Of a DNA stretch of 27,132 nucleotides, positions 1 through 12,047 are shown piece by piece. The translations under genes were made by a program, and so were the position numbers. How positions within the stretch are numbered: position 1 is the first letter of the stretch; every line of letters begins with the position of its first letter. The stretch covers positions 1-27,132 of the forward strand of contig DBBT01000021.1 of the NCBI GenBank assembly GCA_002292345.1, read 5' to 3'. The DNA comes from Opitutia bacterium UBA977. GTDB lineage: Bacteria > Verrucomicrobiota > Verrucomicrobiia > Opitutales > Coraliomargaritaceae. The notes under the pieces are model-generated. The model saw only the letters and a list, made by a program, of their open reading frames with translations, did no database searches and had not been told where the DNA came from.

Positions 1-188
1 TGATGGTTGAGCCATTTTTTGAATCACTACTCCAAGTGGTTGAGTTGGGTGGATGGATGGAGGATACGAGTAAGGTGAAAATTCCGTCCGGCCTGGATAC
101 TGCTTATCGCATGATTTATGAGTTAAATGAAGCGGCAGATGGTTTTTTTGGGCGTACGTTAATTATCAAAAGTGAGGACGAGCAATGA
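1..188 (+). CDS. C-terminal end of an unidentified protein (partial, 5' end outside window)
   Basis: An open frame runs from the window edge to a TGA at 186-188. About 61 residues are visible. They are mildly acidic, end in IIKSEDEQ, and have no membrane segment or motif that I recognise. There is an in-frame ATG at position 3, but no ribosome binding site can be seen before it and the frame is open to the edge, so this is probably the tail of a longer protein. Its TGA overlaps the ATG of the next gene (ATGA), which suggests the two are co-transcribed and translationally coupled. I cannot assign a function. Confidence 0.55.
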   Translation, partial: MVEPFFESLLQVVELGGWMEDTSKVKIPSGLDTAYRMIYELNEAADGFFGRTLIIKSEDEQ

Positions 189-2536
189 GTACTGATTTGA
201 ATCGATGGGGGCGTTTTCGAGGTGTGAGGTGTTGCGCTTTTTATGTAAGTGGGGGATTGATGGCGTGTGCGTTGGCATGTGCAGAACTAGCGCCGTTTTC
301 GTTTTCAGGACCAGAGGTGCTGAAGTTGGATTGGGGCACGCGTGCACTGAATGTCAGTGATGTGAACCAGGATGAGTTGAGTGATTTAATCGTGATCAAC
401 AATGATACCGCACAGATCGAGATACTGTATCAGTTGGCAGCCGATGCGCCGAACACGAGCGGTAAGACGCGTCTAAATCGTAATCGTTGGGAGGCGCCGC
501 TTGAGGATGCACGTTTCGAGAGTGAATCAATTACGATTGGCTTCCCAGTATTTGACTTGTCGGTGGGCGATTTGAATGGCGATGGGCGAGATGATCTGGC
601 CTATACTGCCCGTGAGGTGCCATTGACTGTACGCTATCAAAATGCAGCGGGGCAATGGACGGATACGCATGTGTTTGACGATTTCGAGGCGCTGGGATGG
701 ACGGGCACCGTTCGGATTACAGATATGGATGGCGATGGGAGTGCGGAGTTGGTCGTCGTTGCTGCGGATGCGCTCCGAGTTTTTCGGCAGGATCCACATG
801 GCCATCTCGGTGAGGCAGCGGTGTATTATGTGACGGGGGAGAATCCGTTTAATTTATTGCTGGAAGATGTGACGGACGATGGGCGCAAGGATGTGCTCTA
901 TATTTCAGCGAATGGAGATCAGTCGCTCGCTCTGCGGGAGCAGTTGAGTGATGGTGAATTTGGACCTGAGCGGCGTTTTGTTTTTGAACGGCCAGTGCGA
1001 AGAGTGCGTGCGATGCCGCAAGCTGCGGGTGCGCGGCTATCTTTTTGCTCGGTTGATTCTCGCAGTGGTGGGGTGGAGTTCTTCCGCCTGACACAGGCGC
1101 TGGCGGCTCAGGAAGTCAGCGGTTTTACCGCCGCGCAGCCTGAGATTTATCCGATCTTCAAAAAGGGACGTATGGCTGCGAGCTATGCACTCGGTGATTT
1201 GAATGGAGATGGGCAAGAGGACTTGTTGGTCGCAAATCCTGCGGGTGCGGAATTGGTGTTGTTCTTGAAAAATCCAGGACATTTTGAGTCGCCACAAACG
1301 TTTCCGTCGTTTTCGGAAATATCTTCGATCGCCAGTGGGCGTTTTTTTAAAGATGATCGAGCTGCTGTAGTGGTCGTGAGTGCAGGTGAGAAGACGATCG
1401 GACTGAGCCAGATGGATCGGGGTGGTCGACTCTCGTTTCCGCGGCAAATTTTGATTGGAGATGGGGAACCATTGGTCTGTGAAGCAGTGGATCTGGATGG
1501 TGACGGCTATGATGAGCTGGCACTGGTCAGTGAACTGGAGGGCGAGATGGCATTAACGCTGGCTCGACCTGAGAATCGAAAAAATACGGATTCAAGCTGG
1601 GTCGTACTTTCCCGCACTGAGCTAACTGGGGTGAAACGCAAGCCGTTTGAGATTCGTGAAGTAGCGGTGTTTGATGACAACCGCAGTGGGTTGATGATCT
1701 TTGTACCACGCGAGGCACCCGTATTATTATTTCCAGAAGAGGTGGATGGCGTAGTGCTCAAGGAAGTGGCACAGGCATCGACGATTCGTGAGAGTTTGCT
1801 GAAAGACATACAGCCTGCGCAGGTCAGTGTGTTTGATGTCGACGGTGATGGGAGTAATGAGCTTGTTGTCGGTCGGTCTGGCTATGCCCGTGCGTTGCGA
1901 GTGAAGAATAATATGCTCGAAATGGTGGATCAGTTTAATGCACTGCGCGGTGACGATGTGGTGTCGGCGGTGGTCCCATTGTATAAAGACGGTGAGGTGC
2001 AGCAGTTATTTTTCTATGTGTCGGCTGCTGGGGAATTTCAACTGCTTGAGCGTGATCAGGATGGTGTCTTTCGTTATCGCACAACGGTCGATGCGGGGAA
2101 GATCAATTTAAGTGAGTGGCATCAATTAGAAGAGACTGAAGGAGCAACGGAGTTTATTTTTGCAGGAGAAGATCGCTTCTGGCGTTTACCAGCACAGGCA
2201 GATGTGTGGACGCGATTAGTTGAGGAAAGTTTCGAGACAAATCTTGAAGACGTACATTATAGTTATGTGGAGGGGGCTGACTTCAATCAAGATGGTCGCT
2301 TCGATTTACTCGCAGTGGATGGCCAGAGCCATGTGCTGGAGATTCTCGTGAAGGAGGAAATCGACTGGCAGAGCCGCATGTTTTGGGAAGTATTTGAGCA
2401 GAACTTACATTACCAAGGGCGCACGGGAAGTAATGTGGAGCCGCGCGAAGTGGTGATTGCCGATTTGACCGGCGATGGAAAACTCGATTTTGCTCTTTTA
2501 GTGCATGATCGGATTTTGTTTTACCCGCAAGAATGA
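185..2536 (+). CDS. Secreted FG-GAP/VCBS repeat protein (beta-propeller type)
   Basis: This 783-residue protein starts with a basic segment and a hydrophobic stretch ending near ALACAEL (about residues 15-33), so it is probably exported by Sec; a lipoprotein anchor cannot be excluded. It carries at least seven Asp-rich calcium-type loops: DLNGDGRDD near residue 128, DMDGDGSAE near 180, DLNGDGQED near 337, DLDGDGYDE near 436, DVDGDGSNE near 552, DFNQDGRFD near 699 and DLTGDGKLD near 760. Weaker versions lie near residues 59 and 228. Such loops are the hallmark of FG-GAP/VCBS propeller blades, which usually serve in adhesion or ligand binding outside the cell. No enzyme domain or C-terminal anchor is visible. 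The ATG overlaps the stop of the upstream gene. The partner of that gene and the ligand are unknown. Confidence 0.85.
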   Translation: MSTDLNRWGRFRGVRCCAFYVSGGLMACALACAELAPFSFSGPEVLKLDWGTRALNVSDVNQDELSDLIVINNDTAQIEILYQLAADAPNTSGKTRLNRNRWEAPLEDARFESESITIGFPVFDLSVGDLNGDGRDDLAYTAREVPLTVRYQNAAGQWTDTHVFDDFEALGWTGTVRITDMDGDGSAELVVVAADALRVFRQDPHGHLGEAAVYYVTGENPFNLLLEDVTDDGRKDVLYISANGDQSLALREQLSDGEFGPERRFVFERPVRRVRAMPQAAGARLSFCSVDSRSGGVEFFRLTQALAAQEVSGFTAAQPEIYPIFKKGRMAASYALGDLNGDGQEDLLVANPAGAELVLFLKNPGHFESPQTFPSFSEISSIASGRFFKDDRAAVVVVSAGEKTIGLSQMDRGGRLSFPRQILIGDGEPLVCEAVDLDGDGYDELALVSELEGEMALTLARPENRKNTDSSWVVLSRTELTGVKRKPFEIREVAVFDDNRSGLMIFVPREAPVLLFPEEVDGVVLKEVAQASTIRESLLKDIQPAQVSVFDVDGDGSNELVVGRSGYARALRVKNNMLEMVDQFNALRGDDVVSAVVPLYKDGEVQQLFFYVSAAGEFQLLERDQDGVFRYRTTVDAGKINLSEWHQLEETEGATEFIFAGEDRFWRLPAQADVWTRLVEESFETNLEDVHYSYVEGADFNQDGRFDLLAVDGQSHVLEILVKEEIDWQSRMFWEVFEQNLHYQGRTGSNVEPREVVIADLTGDGKLDFALLVHDRILFYPQE

Positions 2537-2676
2537 GGTAGTTCATGCACCAGTCTTCTTTGCGCATCATGTGCGGCATTTACAGTACTTCTGGTTATCG
2601 GCTATTTCCTCTCTTCATTGAAGAGTGCCAGTTGCGATGCTTCAGTTGTCTTGAAATTCTGAGAATCCTGAACAAG
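2537..2676. other. Short convergent intergenic region
   Basis: These 140 bases lie between two converging genes. A small inverted repeat, CTCTT(cattg)AAGAG, sits at 2611-2625, but neither strand has a T-run after it, so I do not call a terminator. No gene is supported here. Confidence 0.3.
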
Positions 2677-3918
2677 TTAATAGAGACGGAATTGCACATG
2701 ACTGCGTTGGAAGGCTTGTGCCTGAGCGGTCCATTTGCTCACGAAGCCTTTGGTTCTCGCCTGAGCGCCACGTTGGCTAATTTCGTTCCACCAGGCCGTG
2801 CTGCCGACGTGCTTATTAAATAAAGCGGGGTTCTTTTCGTTGGCGAAGGGATTGCCCGGCGTCCATGCGGCGGTGAGTTGCATCATATAAAAACTAATTT
2901 CGGTCGGGTGTACTTTGGCCCAATCGCTGACACTAACATAGACGCCTTCGACGCTTGCGCCAGATTTGGTTTTGGTACGGAGAATGCGAAAGCTTAGGCC
3001 AGGGATGTTCTGGGCGCTGAGCGCTTGTTGTACTTGTAGTGCAGATTTCCCTTTGTAGCGAAGTAAGCGAAACGGATAGGGTGTACCGATGCCATGCGAG
3101 AAGCCTCCGACTTGCGCCCCGAGTCCTGTCATTGCATAGCCGAGGACGGCGGAGAGGTCGGGAATGTAGGGCGAAGTCGGCACCCACTTGAGCCCAGTCT
3201 GAGGCCACAGCATGTCGCGCCGCCAGCCACGCATCTTGATTACGGTGAGCTTCCCTTGTTGGCGCACTTTGTTACTCACGTCCATGCTGCCAGATGTATA
3301 CTTCGCGATTTGCGCGAGCTCACCGATGGTGAAGCCATGGACATAGGGCACGTGGAAGGCTCCGACGTAACTACGCCATTTTCGGTCGAGTGGAGGACCG
3401 TCAACTTTCAGACCGCCGAGTGGATTTGGCCGATCGAGCACGACGACTTCGACACCATTTTCAAAGCAGGCTTCCATTGCATAGCGCATGCAACTAACGT
3501 AAGTGTAAGAGCGCACGCCGACGTCCTGGAGATCGATAATAAGCGCATCGAGCCCGCGCAGCATCTCAGCGGATGGCTTGCGGTATTTGCCGTACAGCGA
3601 ATAGACGGGAAGCTGGGTGCGTGGGTCGATCTTGTTGTCGACTGGTACGTTTGCTTTTTCGTTGCCGTAGATGCCGTGCTCTGGACCAAACAGTGCAACG
3701 AGTTTCACATTCGGTGCGCGGCGCAGCACGTCGATGCTGCTAACTCCATCACGGTTGACGCCAGCTGGGTGGGTAAGCAGCCCGACTCGTTTGCCTGCGA
3801 TGGCGCGAAATCCAGATTGTTGCAGAGTGTCGATGCCGAGGCTGATTCGGTCTGCTTGCGCGATGAGCGCACAGCTTGCTAGGAGAGTGATCGAGAGGAG
3901 ACGAAGGAAATTAAACAT
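2677..3918 (-). CDS. namZ: Exo-beta-N-acetylmuramidase NamZ-like (DUF1343)
   Basis: The 413-residue protein matches the DUF1343 family, whose characterised member NamZ releases MurNAc from the non-reducing end of peptidoglycan fragments. Visible family motifs are FGPEHGIYG (about residues 80-88), [15 protein letters not shown] (about 125-139) and [13 protein letters not shown] start at the ATG at 3918, not the in-frame ATG at 3966. The later one gives a clean signal peptide (MFNFLRLL then [14 protein letters not shown]), while the earlier one would bury it. This start overlaps the stop of the upstream DUF2062 gene by 8 bases, which suggests coupled translation. The predicted site of action is the periplasm, in cell-wall turnover. 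A long antisense frame opposite (3094-3882) is only a shadow. Confidence 0.85.
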   Translation of the reverse strand: MFNFLRLLSITLLASCALIAQADRISLGIDTLQQSGFRAIAGKRVGLLTHPAGVNRDGVSSIDVLRRAPNVKLVALFGPEHGIYGNEKANVPVDNKIDPRTQLPVYSLYGKYRKPSAEMLRGLDALIIDLQDVGVRSYTYVSCMRYAMEACFENGVEVVVLDRPNPLGGLKVDGPPLDRKWRSYVGAFHVPYVHGFTIGELAQIAKYTSGSMDVSNKVRQQGKLTVIKMRGWRRDMLWPQTGLKWVPTSPYIPDLSAVLGYAMTGLGAQVGGFSHGIGTPYPFRLLRYKGKSALQVQQALSAQNIPGLSFRILRTKTKSGASVEGVYVSVSDWAKVHPTEISFYMMQLTAAWTPGNPFANEKNPALFNKHVGSTAWWNEISQRGAQARTKGFVSKWTAQAQAFQRSHVQFRLY

Positions 3919-4570
3919 CGGGGTTGGGGTCGGAAGGTGGATCTGATTTGCGCGCTTTACGTTCATGGATTTTTTGAATCAAAAGTGAGTAGCTTGCGGC
4001 GGTTCTTTTTGCTGTGAAGCGATAGGCAAAGCTAGAGATTAGGCCAAAAAAGAGACCTATGACGATACCACCGAGGCACATAATGCTGAAGGTGGCTAGT
4101 AGGGGTTCAATATTACTGCTCCATTGACCAGTTGTGAAATTATCAACAATGGCTTTAACATCGTTTTGGCCTAGTTGCGGTGTTTCAATGCTGACGACAC
4201 GGAGCACGTTGCTGCCGACTTGATAAGCGGCATACCAGAACGGCAATATCGTTAATGGGTTGGAGAGCATTTGTAGCCCGACAAGAATCGGCAGATTTGC
4301 CCGCAGAAACAGGGCAAGACAAAGTGCGATTGGGATCTGTATGCCGTAGAGCGGCATGAGTGCGAGGATGAAGCCTGCGTAGATTGCGGGCACCGTATGC
4401 TCGACTCGAAAGCTCCAAAGATAGGTGCGTTTGCGCGCACCTACGGAAAAGCGCCAGAGGATCGGGTAGCGGTGAATGTTGGTGCGCCTAGGCAAAAGCC
4501 TAAGCCATCGCTTCACCCTGCGGATGCGGCGCGTTCTCGTCTCTCTTAATTCATTCTCTTCAATGGTCAT
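3911..4570 (-). CDS. DUF2062 domain membrane protein
   Basis: The protein has 219 residues. A basic cytoplasmic N-terminus ([18 protein letters not shown]) precedes hydrophobic segments at about residues 60-80, 86-105, 107-125 and 155-180. The segment [20 protein letters not shown] followed by [18 protein letters not shown] is characteristic of DUF2062 proteins, small inner-membrane proteins of unknown function. I start at 4570 because that ATG overlaps the stop of the upstream glycerate kinase gene (ATGA); the longer frame to 4684 would lie inside that gene. The C-terminal tail is charged and Pro/Asp-rich. Its place between glycerate kinase and namZ suggests one transcript but does not reveal a function. 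Confidence 0.8.
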   Translation of the reverse strand: MTIEENELRETRTRRIRRVKRWLRLLPRRTNIHRYPILWRFSVGARKRTYLWSFRVEHTVPAIYAGFILALMPLYGIQIPIALCLALFLRANLPILVGLQMLSNPLTILPFWYAAYQVGSNVLRVVSIETPQLGQNDVKAIVDNFTTGQWSSNIEPLLATFSIMCLGGIVIGLFFGLISSFAYRFTAKRTAASYSLLIQKIHERKARKSDPPSDPNPDV

Positions 4571-5751
4571 TGTTGAGTCTGTTGCTGGAGGACTTGCGCG
4601 GTTTTGTTTTGTAAATTTTCTAGGCCTTCTGCGAGTGCCTGTGAGAGCGGGCAGTCTTCGGGAGTAATGGCAGCGGTGGTGCAATTTGGGAACTCTCGGT
4701 GCAGTTGCTCAGCTGCTGTCGCTTCGATACAACCCGCTAAGAGTATAATTGGCTTATGGGCGACATTGGCCGCGGCTGCCAGTGCGTAGGGTCCTTTACC
4801 GTTCAGTGAGCTGAGGTCGATCTTACCCTCTCCGGTGAGGATTAGATCGGCTGCAGCGATTTTGCTCTCAAGGTCGAGCCAACTGCTGACGAGTTTAAAA
4901 CCCGCCACGTATTGGCTGTCGCAGACCACATTTAGCCCAAAGCCTATGCCGCCCGCCGCGCCGCTACCCGGCGATTCGCAGAGTGCTTCAGGTTGTTTGA
5001 AGTATGCACAGAGCATTGAGGCGATCCGTGCGGACTCGGCCTCAAAGCTATCCAGTTCGTCTGCGAGTAAGCCTTTCTGGGGGCCATAGACTGCGGCGGC
5101 TCCGCGTGGTCCGAGCAGTGGATTGTCGACATCACAGGCGATGAAAATTGGCGGGGTGGCGATTTCAAGACTGCCTGAGATGCGGGTGATCTGCGACCAG
5201 TTAGCAGGGAAGATGCGTTCGATGACGCGACCGTTTCGGCCGATAAACTTCAAGCCGAGTGCTTGCAGTAGGCCGAGCCCGAGGTCGCTGGTGGCACTGC
5301 CGCCGACACCAAGTAGAATCGCATCTGCACCTTCTGCGACGGCGATACGAATCAGTTCACCCACTCCGCAAGTGGTGCACTGTTTTGGGTGGCGGCGGTC
5401 GGCAGACACTTGTCCTAGACCTGCAGCAGTAGCCATTTCGATGATTGCGACCTTGCCTAGAGAAAGGTCGAGACGCTCACGCACTGCAGAGGGCAATGCT
5501 CTGCTATTCACCCAGCCTAAGGGTGCTTCGATGTCGGCTCCAAGTGGCCCGCAGACGGTGTGTATTTCAATGAAACCATTAGTGGCATTTGTTAAAATAC
5601 TACAAAATCCTTCGCCGCCATCGGTCAGTGGTGCTTGAGTGATGTGCACAGCACTACCCAGGGCTTGGCGTGCCCCAGTAGTAGCCGCTGCGCATGCCTC
5701 GACCGCCGTCATGGAGTCTTTGAACTTATCGAAAGCAGCGAGAATTTTCAT
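4567..5751 (-). CDS. glxK: Glycerate kinase (type 1, GlxK/GarK family)
   Basis: This 394-residue protein has the length and start (MKILAAFDKFKDSMTAVEA) of the type-1 glycerate 2-kinase family, which phosphorylates D-glycerate with ATP to feed it into glycolysis. Family motifs are PLTDGGEGF near residue 41, GVGGSATSDLGLGLLQALG near 148, and SGAAGGIGFGLN near 262. The gene is preceded by 77 non-coding bases after the RNase G gene on the same strand, so it may begin its own unit or belong to a long operon. Its stop overlaps the start of the DUF2062 gene. The enzyme family is clear; whether the product is 2- or 3-phosphoglycerate is known only by analogy (2-phosphoglycerate for characterised members). 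Confidence 0.9.
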   Translation of the reverse strand: MKILAAFDKFKDSMTAVEACAAATTGARQALGSAVHITQAPLTDGGEGFCSILTNATNGFIEIHTVCGPLGADIEAPLGWVNSRALPSAVRERLDLSLGKVAIIEMATAAGLGQVSADRRHPKQCTTCGVGELIRIAVAEGADAILLGVGGSATSDLGLGLLQALGLKFIGRNGRVIERIFPANWSQITRISGSLEIATPPIFIACDVDNPLLGPRGAAAVYGPQKGLLADELDSFEAESARIASMLCAYFKQPEALCESPGSGAAGGIGFGLNVVCDSQYVAGFKLVSSWLDLESKIAAADLILTGEGKIDLSSLNGKGPYALAAAANVAHKPIILLAGCIEATAAEQLHREFPNCTTAAITPEDCPLSQALAEGLENLQNKTAQVLQQQTQQ

Positions 5752-5828
5752 AGACTGCGTAGATGCAAATACTGTGCCGAACGTCAGATTTTGAGTATTC
5801 TCATTAGTCGACGCTCAGATTGGAAAGG

Positions 5829-7568
<1,740 letters not shown>

Positions 7569-7655
7569 TGGTTTTGGGTGTCCCTGGTTTAATTGGGGAT
7601 CCCGTGCTCTGGTAACTGCTGCAGGTTGATGTGGGTGTGTGGATCGTTTTCGGGA

Positions 7656-8909
<1,254 letters not shown>

Positions 8910-9035
8910 TTTGGAGTGGCAAGGTGGAGAGGTTAAAAAGTGGCTAGGTTGGGACGTTTAAAGGATTTGGAGGCAGAAGTTACATGCTTATTTTCAGACT
9001 GTTGCATTTGCCGGCATCAATTGAATGGCGCGTAC

Positions 9036-9497
9036 TCAATTCACATCCCCTAGATAATTCGAGCTTGGTTCAAAGCCATCTTTGGTAAAAAAGGGTTTGA
9101 TTACGTCTGGCAGGAAGCGGCGGTCATCCAATTCTTCCAGCGGGATCCACTCGACGCCGATTTGCTTCTTGTCGTGCTCGGAGCCTGGGCCGATGCCGTC
9201 GGGATTCGGCAGAGAACAGCGAAACACGCTTTCGACTTGATGGAAATTGCGATGGGCGTGGTGGAACTCATGATTCTTGCCGATGTATTCACGCACATAG
9301 AGGAGTTCTTCGACATCGACATTGGTACCAATTTCTTCGAGGCATTCACGTTGGAGGCCTTCGCTCAAGGTCTCGCCATGGCGCTGTCCGCCGCCAGGCA
9401 GAATGTAAAATACGCCAGATTGATCGCGCATTTTGATGGCGAGTAGTTTGCCTCCTAGGACAATAAGGGCTCTGGCAGCTGTGCGGATCGGGCGCAT
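9036..9497 (-). CDS. Nudix hydrolase
   Basis: The 153-residue protein has a nearly complete Nudix box, [20 protein letters not shown] followed by IG, fitting GX5EX7REUXEEXGU. The last position is Thr instead of an aliphatic residue. Nudix enzymes hydrolyse nucleoside diphosphates linked to another group. The box gives the catalytic Mg2+ site but not the substrate, so I leave the function general. The C-terminus ([13 protein letters not shown]) resembles small single-domain Nudix proteins. The ATG at 9497 is directly followed by [20 protein letters not shown], a typical first strand. The gene faces away from the gene at 9633, with 135 bases between them. Confidence 0.85.
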   Translation of the reverse strand: MRPIRTAARALIVLGGKLLAIKMRDQSGVFYILPGGGQRHGETLSEGLQRECLEEIGTNVDVEELLYVREYIGKNHEFHHAHRNFHQVESVFRCSLPNPDGIGPGSEHDKKQIGVEWIPLEELDDRRFLPDVIKPFFTKDGFEPSSNYLGDVN

Positions 9498-9632
9498 AAT
9501 GTCTTACAGACAATTGCTGAATGGACGATGAGCAAGACTCAAGCGCTAGAAATCGGGTAGTGGACGGTTTAATCGATGGAAATTCGCGTAATCAAGTTGT
9601 CTCTGGCGTCTTTACCTTAGATAACTCGTCAG

Positions 9633-9974
9633 ATGTCAGATTTTGAGACAACTAACTGTTGGGTGCAGTTTGCGGACTCCCCTCGTGTGCTCGCTTATTT
9701 AGACGCTCATTTCAAGGGTGCAGAAGACTTGCTGCCCGCCTTGCTGGAACAGGTCGATGAGAGTGATTTCTCGCTGCGCGATTGGATGGAGGCGTTGATC
9801 GTGTTGAACCAGTGGCTGGAAGAGCGCAGCTTGAATTTACCGACCAACGATAATATTGGCTACGTGTCTTGTGCGGTAGCGTCTGCAGGTGCGGGGGCTC
9901 ATTTATCGCATTTGCCGAGCTTGGTGCATGATTTATTGGAGCAATATGGCTGTGAGCGGGCGGTGAAAAAATAG
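9633..9974 (+). CDS. Hypothetical protein, 113 aa, upstream of mgtE
   Basis: I do not recognise this protein. It is small, acidic and soluble, with no signal peptide or membrane segment. It contains a Leu/Asp-rich helical first half ([20 protein letters not shown]) and a Gly/Ala/His stretch ([20 protein letters not shown]) near residue 85. It ends just before mgtE in the same direction (4 or 58 bases, depending on the mgtE start), so the two are likely co-transcribed. A link to magnesium transport is only guilt by association. Codon use looks like that of its neighbours, which supports a real gene. Confidence 0.65.
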   Translation: MSDFETTNCWVQFADSPRVLAYLDAHFKGAEDLLPALLEQVDESDFSLRDWMEALIVLNQWLEERSLNLPTNDNIGYVSCAVASAGAGAHLSHLPSLVHDLLEQYGCERAVKK

Positions 9975-10032
9975 GCTGATGAGATTTTCGCGGCTTTACT
10001 CTACAGATGGGAGATCTATTACCAGAAGCGTA

Positions 10033-11382
10033 ATGCTCGAAGAAAATACAGTTACCGACTCAGAGATTGAGGCTCTGATCGAGAAAGGTCAGTTAAAGGC
10101 CGTTTCCGAGTCGTTGACGAGTTGGGCAAGTCCAGAGGTCGCCGACTTGATGCTGCGATTGGACAAGCCCCACCAGGTTCTGGTCTATCGTGCGCTGCCA
10201 CGTGAGCGGGCGGCCGATGTGTTTGCTTATTTCGAGCCCGAGGATCAAGACGATGTGTTGGCCGCGTTGACGGATGCGGATACACGGGCGTTGCTGGCAG
10301 ATATTAGTCCGGATGACCGCACCGAGATGCTCGAAGAGCTGCCCGCGACGGTCACACGTCGCTTGATGCAGCTGCTGAGCCCTGAAGATTTGGCGGAGTC
10401 GCGTCAGTTGCTGGGCTACCCAGAGGAGAGTGTCGGTCGTTTGATGACGCCGGACTATCTGCGCATTCGTGCGGAGTGGACCTGTGAAGAGGCATTGACC
10501 CATATCCGTAAGTTTGGCCGCGATTCAGAGATTTTCAATTACCTCTATGTTACCGACGCGGGAGGTAAACTAGTCGATGTCGTGCGCATGCGCCGCCTAA
10601 TCATGACTGAGCCGCAGGCGGTCATTCAGGCGATGTTGAATTATAATTGCATCAGCATTTCGGCCTATGATGACCGCGAAGTGGCTGTTGAAATGATCCA
10701 ACGCTACGACGTCAACGCGCTGCCGGTAGTGGACTCCGAGGGTGTGCTGCTAGGTATTGTGACGGTCGATGATATTCTGGACGTGGCGGAAGAAGAGGCC
10801 ACCGAGGATATTCAAAAGGGTGCGGCGGTCGCGCCGCTGGAGACCCGCTATAGTGTGGCTTCGCCCGCGCAGCTTTTTCGTAAGCGCATCGGCTGGTTGC
10901 TGGTATTGATTTTTGTCAATTTGATCTCGGCCAGTGTGATTTCTCGCTACGAAGCGTTCGTCATGGAGTTTATTACGCTGGCGCTGTTTATGCCGCTGGT
11001 CATTGCCAGTGGTGGTAATTGCGGCGCGCAGTCCGCCACGCTGATGGTGCGTGCGATTGCCACCGGTGACCTTGAACTCAGCGATTGGCTAATGGCCGTC
11101 GGTAAGGAGCTGTTCGTCGGCGTGCTGCTGGGTGTCGCGATGGCAGTGGTCGCGGGGCTCGTCAGTCAACTCTATGGTGGCGATAGTCACATCGCATGGA
11201 TCGTCGGGCTGAGTATGATTGCGATCGTATTCGTGGCGAATAGCTTCGGCGCCTTGCTGCCGTTTGCACTCAGTCGCCTTAAAGTCGACCCTGCTGCCGC
11301 GAGTAGCCCGTTGATCACATCGATCATGGACGTGCTCGGATTGATCATCTATTTCTCCATCGCCGTAGTGGTGCTGGGCTAG
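10033..11382 (+). CDS. mgtE: Magnesium transporter MgtE
   Basis: The protein has the full MgtE architecture. A cytoplasmic N-terminal helical domain carries repeats such as [22 protein letters not shown] pair follows ([20 protein letters not shown] and [20 protein letters not shown] through [15 protein letters not shown]). The C-terminal membrane domain has about five helices, including the pore signature [20 protein letters not shown]. In known MgtE dimers the cytoplasmic domains bind Mg2+ and close the pore when internal Mg2+ is high. I chose the ATG at 10033 ([16 protein letters not shown]), which fits family N-termini. An in-frame ATG at 9979 would add 18 residues and sits 4 bases after the preceding stop, so it remains possible. 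No Mg2+-sensing leader is visible upstream. Confidence 0.92.
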   Translation: MLEENTVTDSEIEALIEKGQLKAVSESLTSWASPEVADLMLRLDKPHQVLVYRALPRERAADVFAYFEPEDQDDVLAALTDADTRALLADISPDDRTEMLEELPATVTRRLMQLLSPEDLAESRQLLGYPEESVGRLMTPDYLRIRAEWTCEEALTHIRKFGRDSEIFNYLYVTDAGGKLVDVVRMRRLIMTEPQAVIQAMLNYNCISISAYDDREVAVEMIQRYDVNALPVVDSEGVLLGIVTVDDILDVAEEEATEDIQKGAAVAPLETRYSVASPAQLFRKRIGWLLVLIFVNLISASVISRYEAFVMEFITLALFMPLVIASGGNCGAQSATLMVRAIATGDLELSDWLMAVGKELFVGVLLGVAMAVVAGLVSQLYGGDSHIAWIVGLSMIAIVFVANSFGALLPFALSRLKVDPAAASSPLITSIMDVLGLIIYFSIAVVVLG

Positions 11383-11500
11383 TGCGTAGTCGGATCGCGT
11401 TGGGCCGTCCGGCTGTGTCGAATGATCGCTTTCGATTGCCTATGAGGGCGACTGTCTAAAGCAAGTCGCTTAGGTGTCTTTTATCTCCCTTAACGAAAAA

Positions 11501-11530
11501 AACGGCGTGTCTATTCGTAGACACGCCGTT
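11501..11530 (-). terminator. Strong bidirectional rho-independent terminator
   Basis: A perfect 13-bp stem, AACGGCGTGTCTA / TAGACACGCCGTT, has a 4-base loop (TTCG on the plus strand, CGAA on the minus strand). On the minus strand it is followed by an unbroken T-run, and on the plus strand by TTTGCGTTTT. It lies 118 bases after mgtE and just past the stop of the PEP-CTERM remnant, so it can serve both. The better T-run suggests that it originally belonged to the PEP-CTERM gene. Confidence 0.85.
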
Positions 11531-11553
11531 TGCGTTTTGATGAATGCGTTGAC

Positions 11554-11806
11554 TTAGGAACGGCGGCGACGCATTGCCGCGAAGCCCAGAGTCATACCAC
11601 CGGCAATGAGCGCGAAGGCTGACGGCTCCGGCACTGCATTGACGCCAAACAGGAATGTTGCTGGGTCACTTGTTGAGAGCGTTTGAGATCCCTCATTTAG
11701 GATGCCCGAAGCGGTCAATGTCACATTATACAAACCTTCTGCAGTGAAGGCGAAGTTGTAGTGCGCGTGTGAACCGATCTTGAGTATCAGCGTATCATTA
11801 AATCCA
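11554..11806 (-). pseudogene. 3' remnant of a PEP-CTERM surface protein gene (choice-of-anchor-M-like domain)
   Basis: Read on the minus strand, this stretch is open for about 84 codons and ends in a classic PEP-CTERM tail: the motif VPEPSAFALIAGG, a hydrophobic helix (MTLGFAAM), then RRRRS and a TAA at 11554-11556. The preceding residues, GSHAHYNFAFTAEGLYNVTL then TASG and ATFLFGV, resemble the surface-anchored HxHxNxxF domain of choice-of-anchor M / TIGR03769 proteins. The frame runs only to a TGA at 11857-11859, inside mazG-derived sequence, and has no plausible start codon or signal peptide, so the gene is 5'-truncated. Homology stops near 11806, where the decayed mazG copy begins. PEP-CTERM proteins are exported and sorted by exosortase. 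The domain assignment is from memory of the family pattern. Confidence 0.75.
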
Positions 11807-11910
11807 TCACTGGAATCGACACTGCGGTGATTCTTGAGGTGAAAATGAAGCCGAATTCAGAGAAATATCCAATTTGAGCAATCCGTGGTCGAAGTGTTTA
11901 GTATTCTGAT
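11807..11910 (+). pseudogene. Decayed copy of the 3' end of mazG
   Basis: Bases 11807-11850 align without gaps to 12495-12538 of the intact mazG gene, with about 8 differences in 44. The similarity continues through the stop region. Translated, the copy gives TGIDTAVILEVKMKPNSEKY then PI-stop, against TGIDIAAIIEAKMKRNAEKY then PIEKARGRSVKY in the intact gene. Two in-frame stops have arisen (after PI, and after GRSV). The 5' two thirds of the gene are missing and are replaced by the oppositely oriented PEP-CTERM remnant. This is the left arm of an old tandem duplication. Confidence 0.8.
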
Positions 11911-12008
11911 TTTCAGCGACTTGTGGGCTTGTTGGATGCGCGCGATCGATTTATTTAGAAAAACTTAAAATATTTTGAACGTTTAGGCCACTGCCCCGTC
12001 TATTTCTA

Positions 12009-12014
12009 TATAAT
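12009..12014 (+). promoter_or_regulatory. Possible -10 element (TATAAT) in the left repeat
   Basis: A perfect TATAAT sits in CTATATAATCTTTG, and it is conserved at 12698-12703 in the right copy. A start about 7-8 bases later would give a transcript of about 60 bases ending at the terminator at 12048-12083. No convincing -35 hexamer lies 17 bases upstream (CACTGC-like), so promoter activity is a guess. Confidence 0.3.
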
Positions 12015-12047
12015 CTTTGTTAGATTTTTCATTAGTTTGTTGTTTGT

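Noticed and set aside
3094..3882. A 262-codon open frame on the plus strand
   Set aside because: It lies entirely antisense to the namZ gene, has no recognisable domain or start context, and mirrors the codon pattern of the gene below it.
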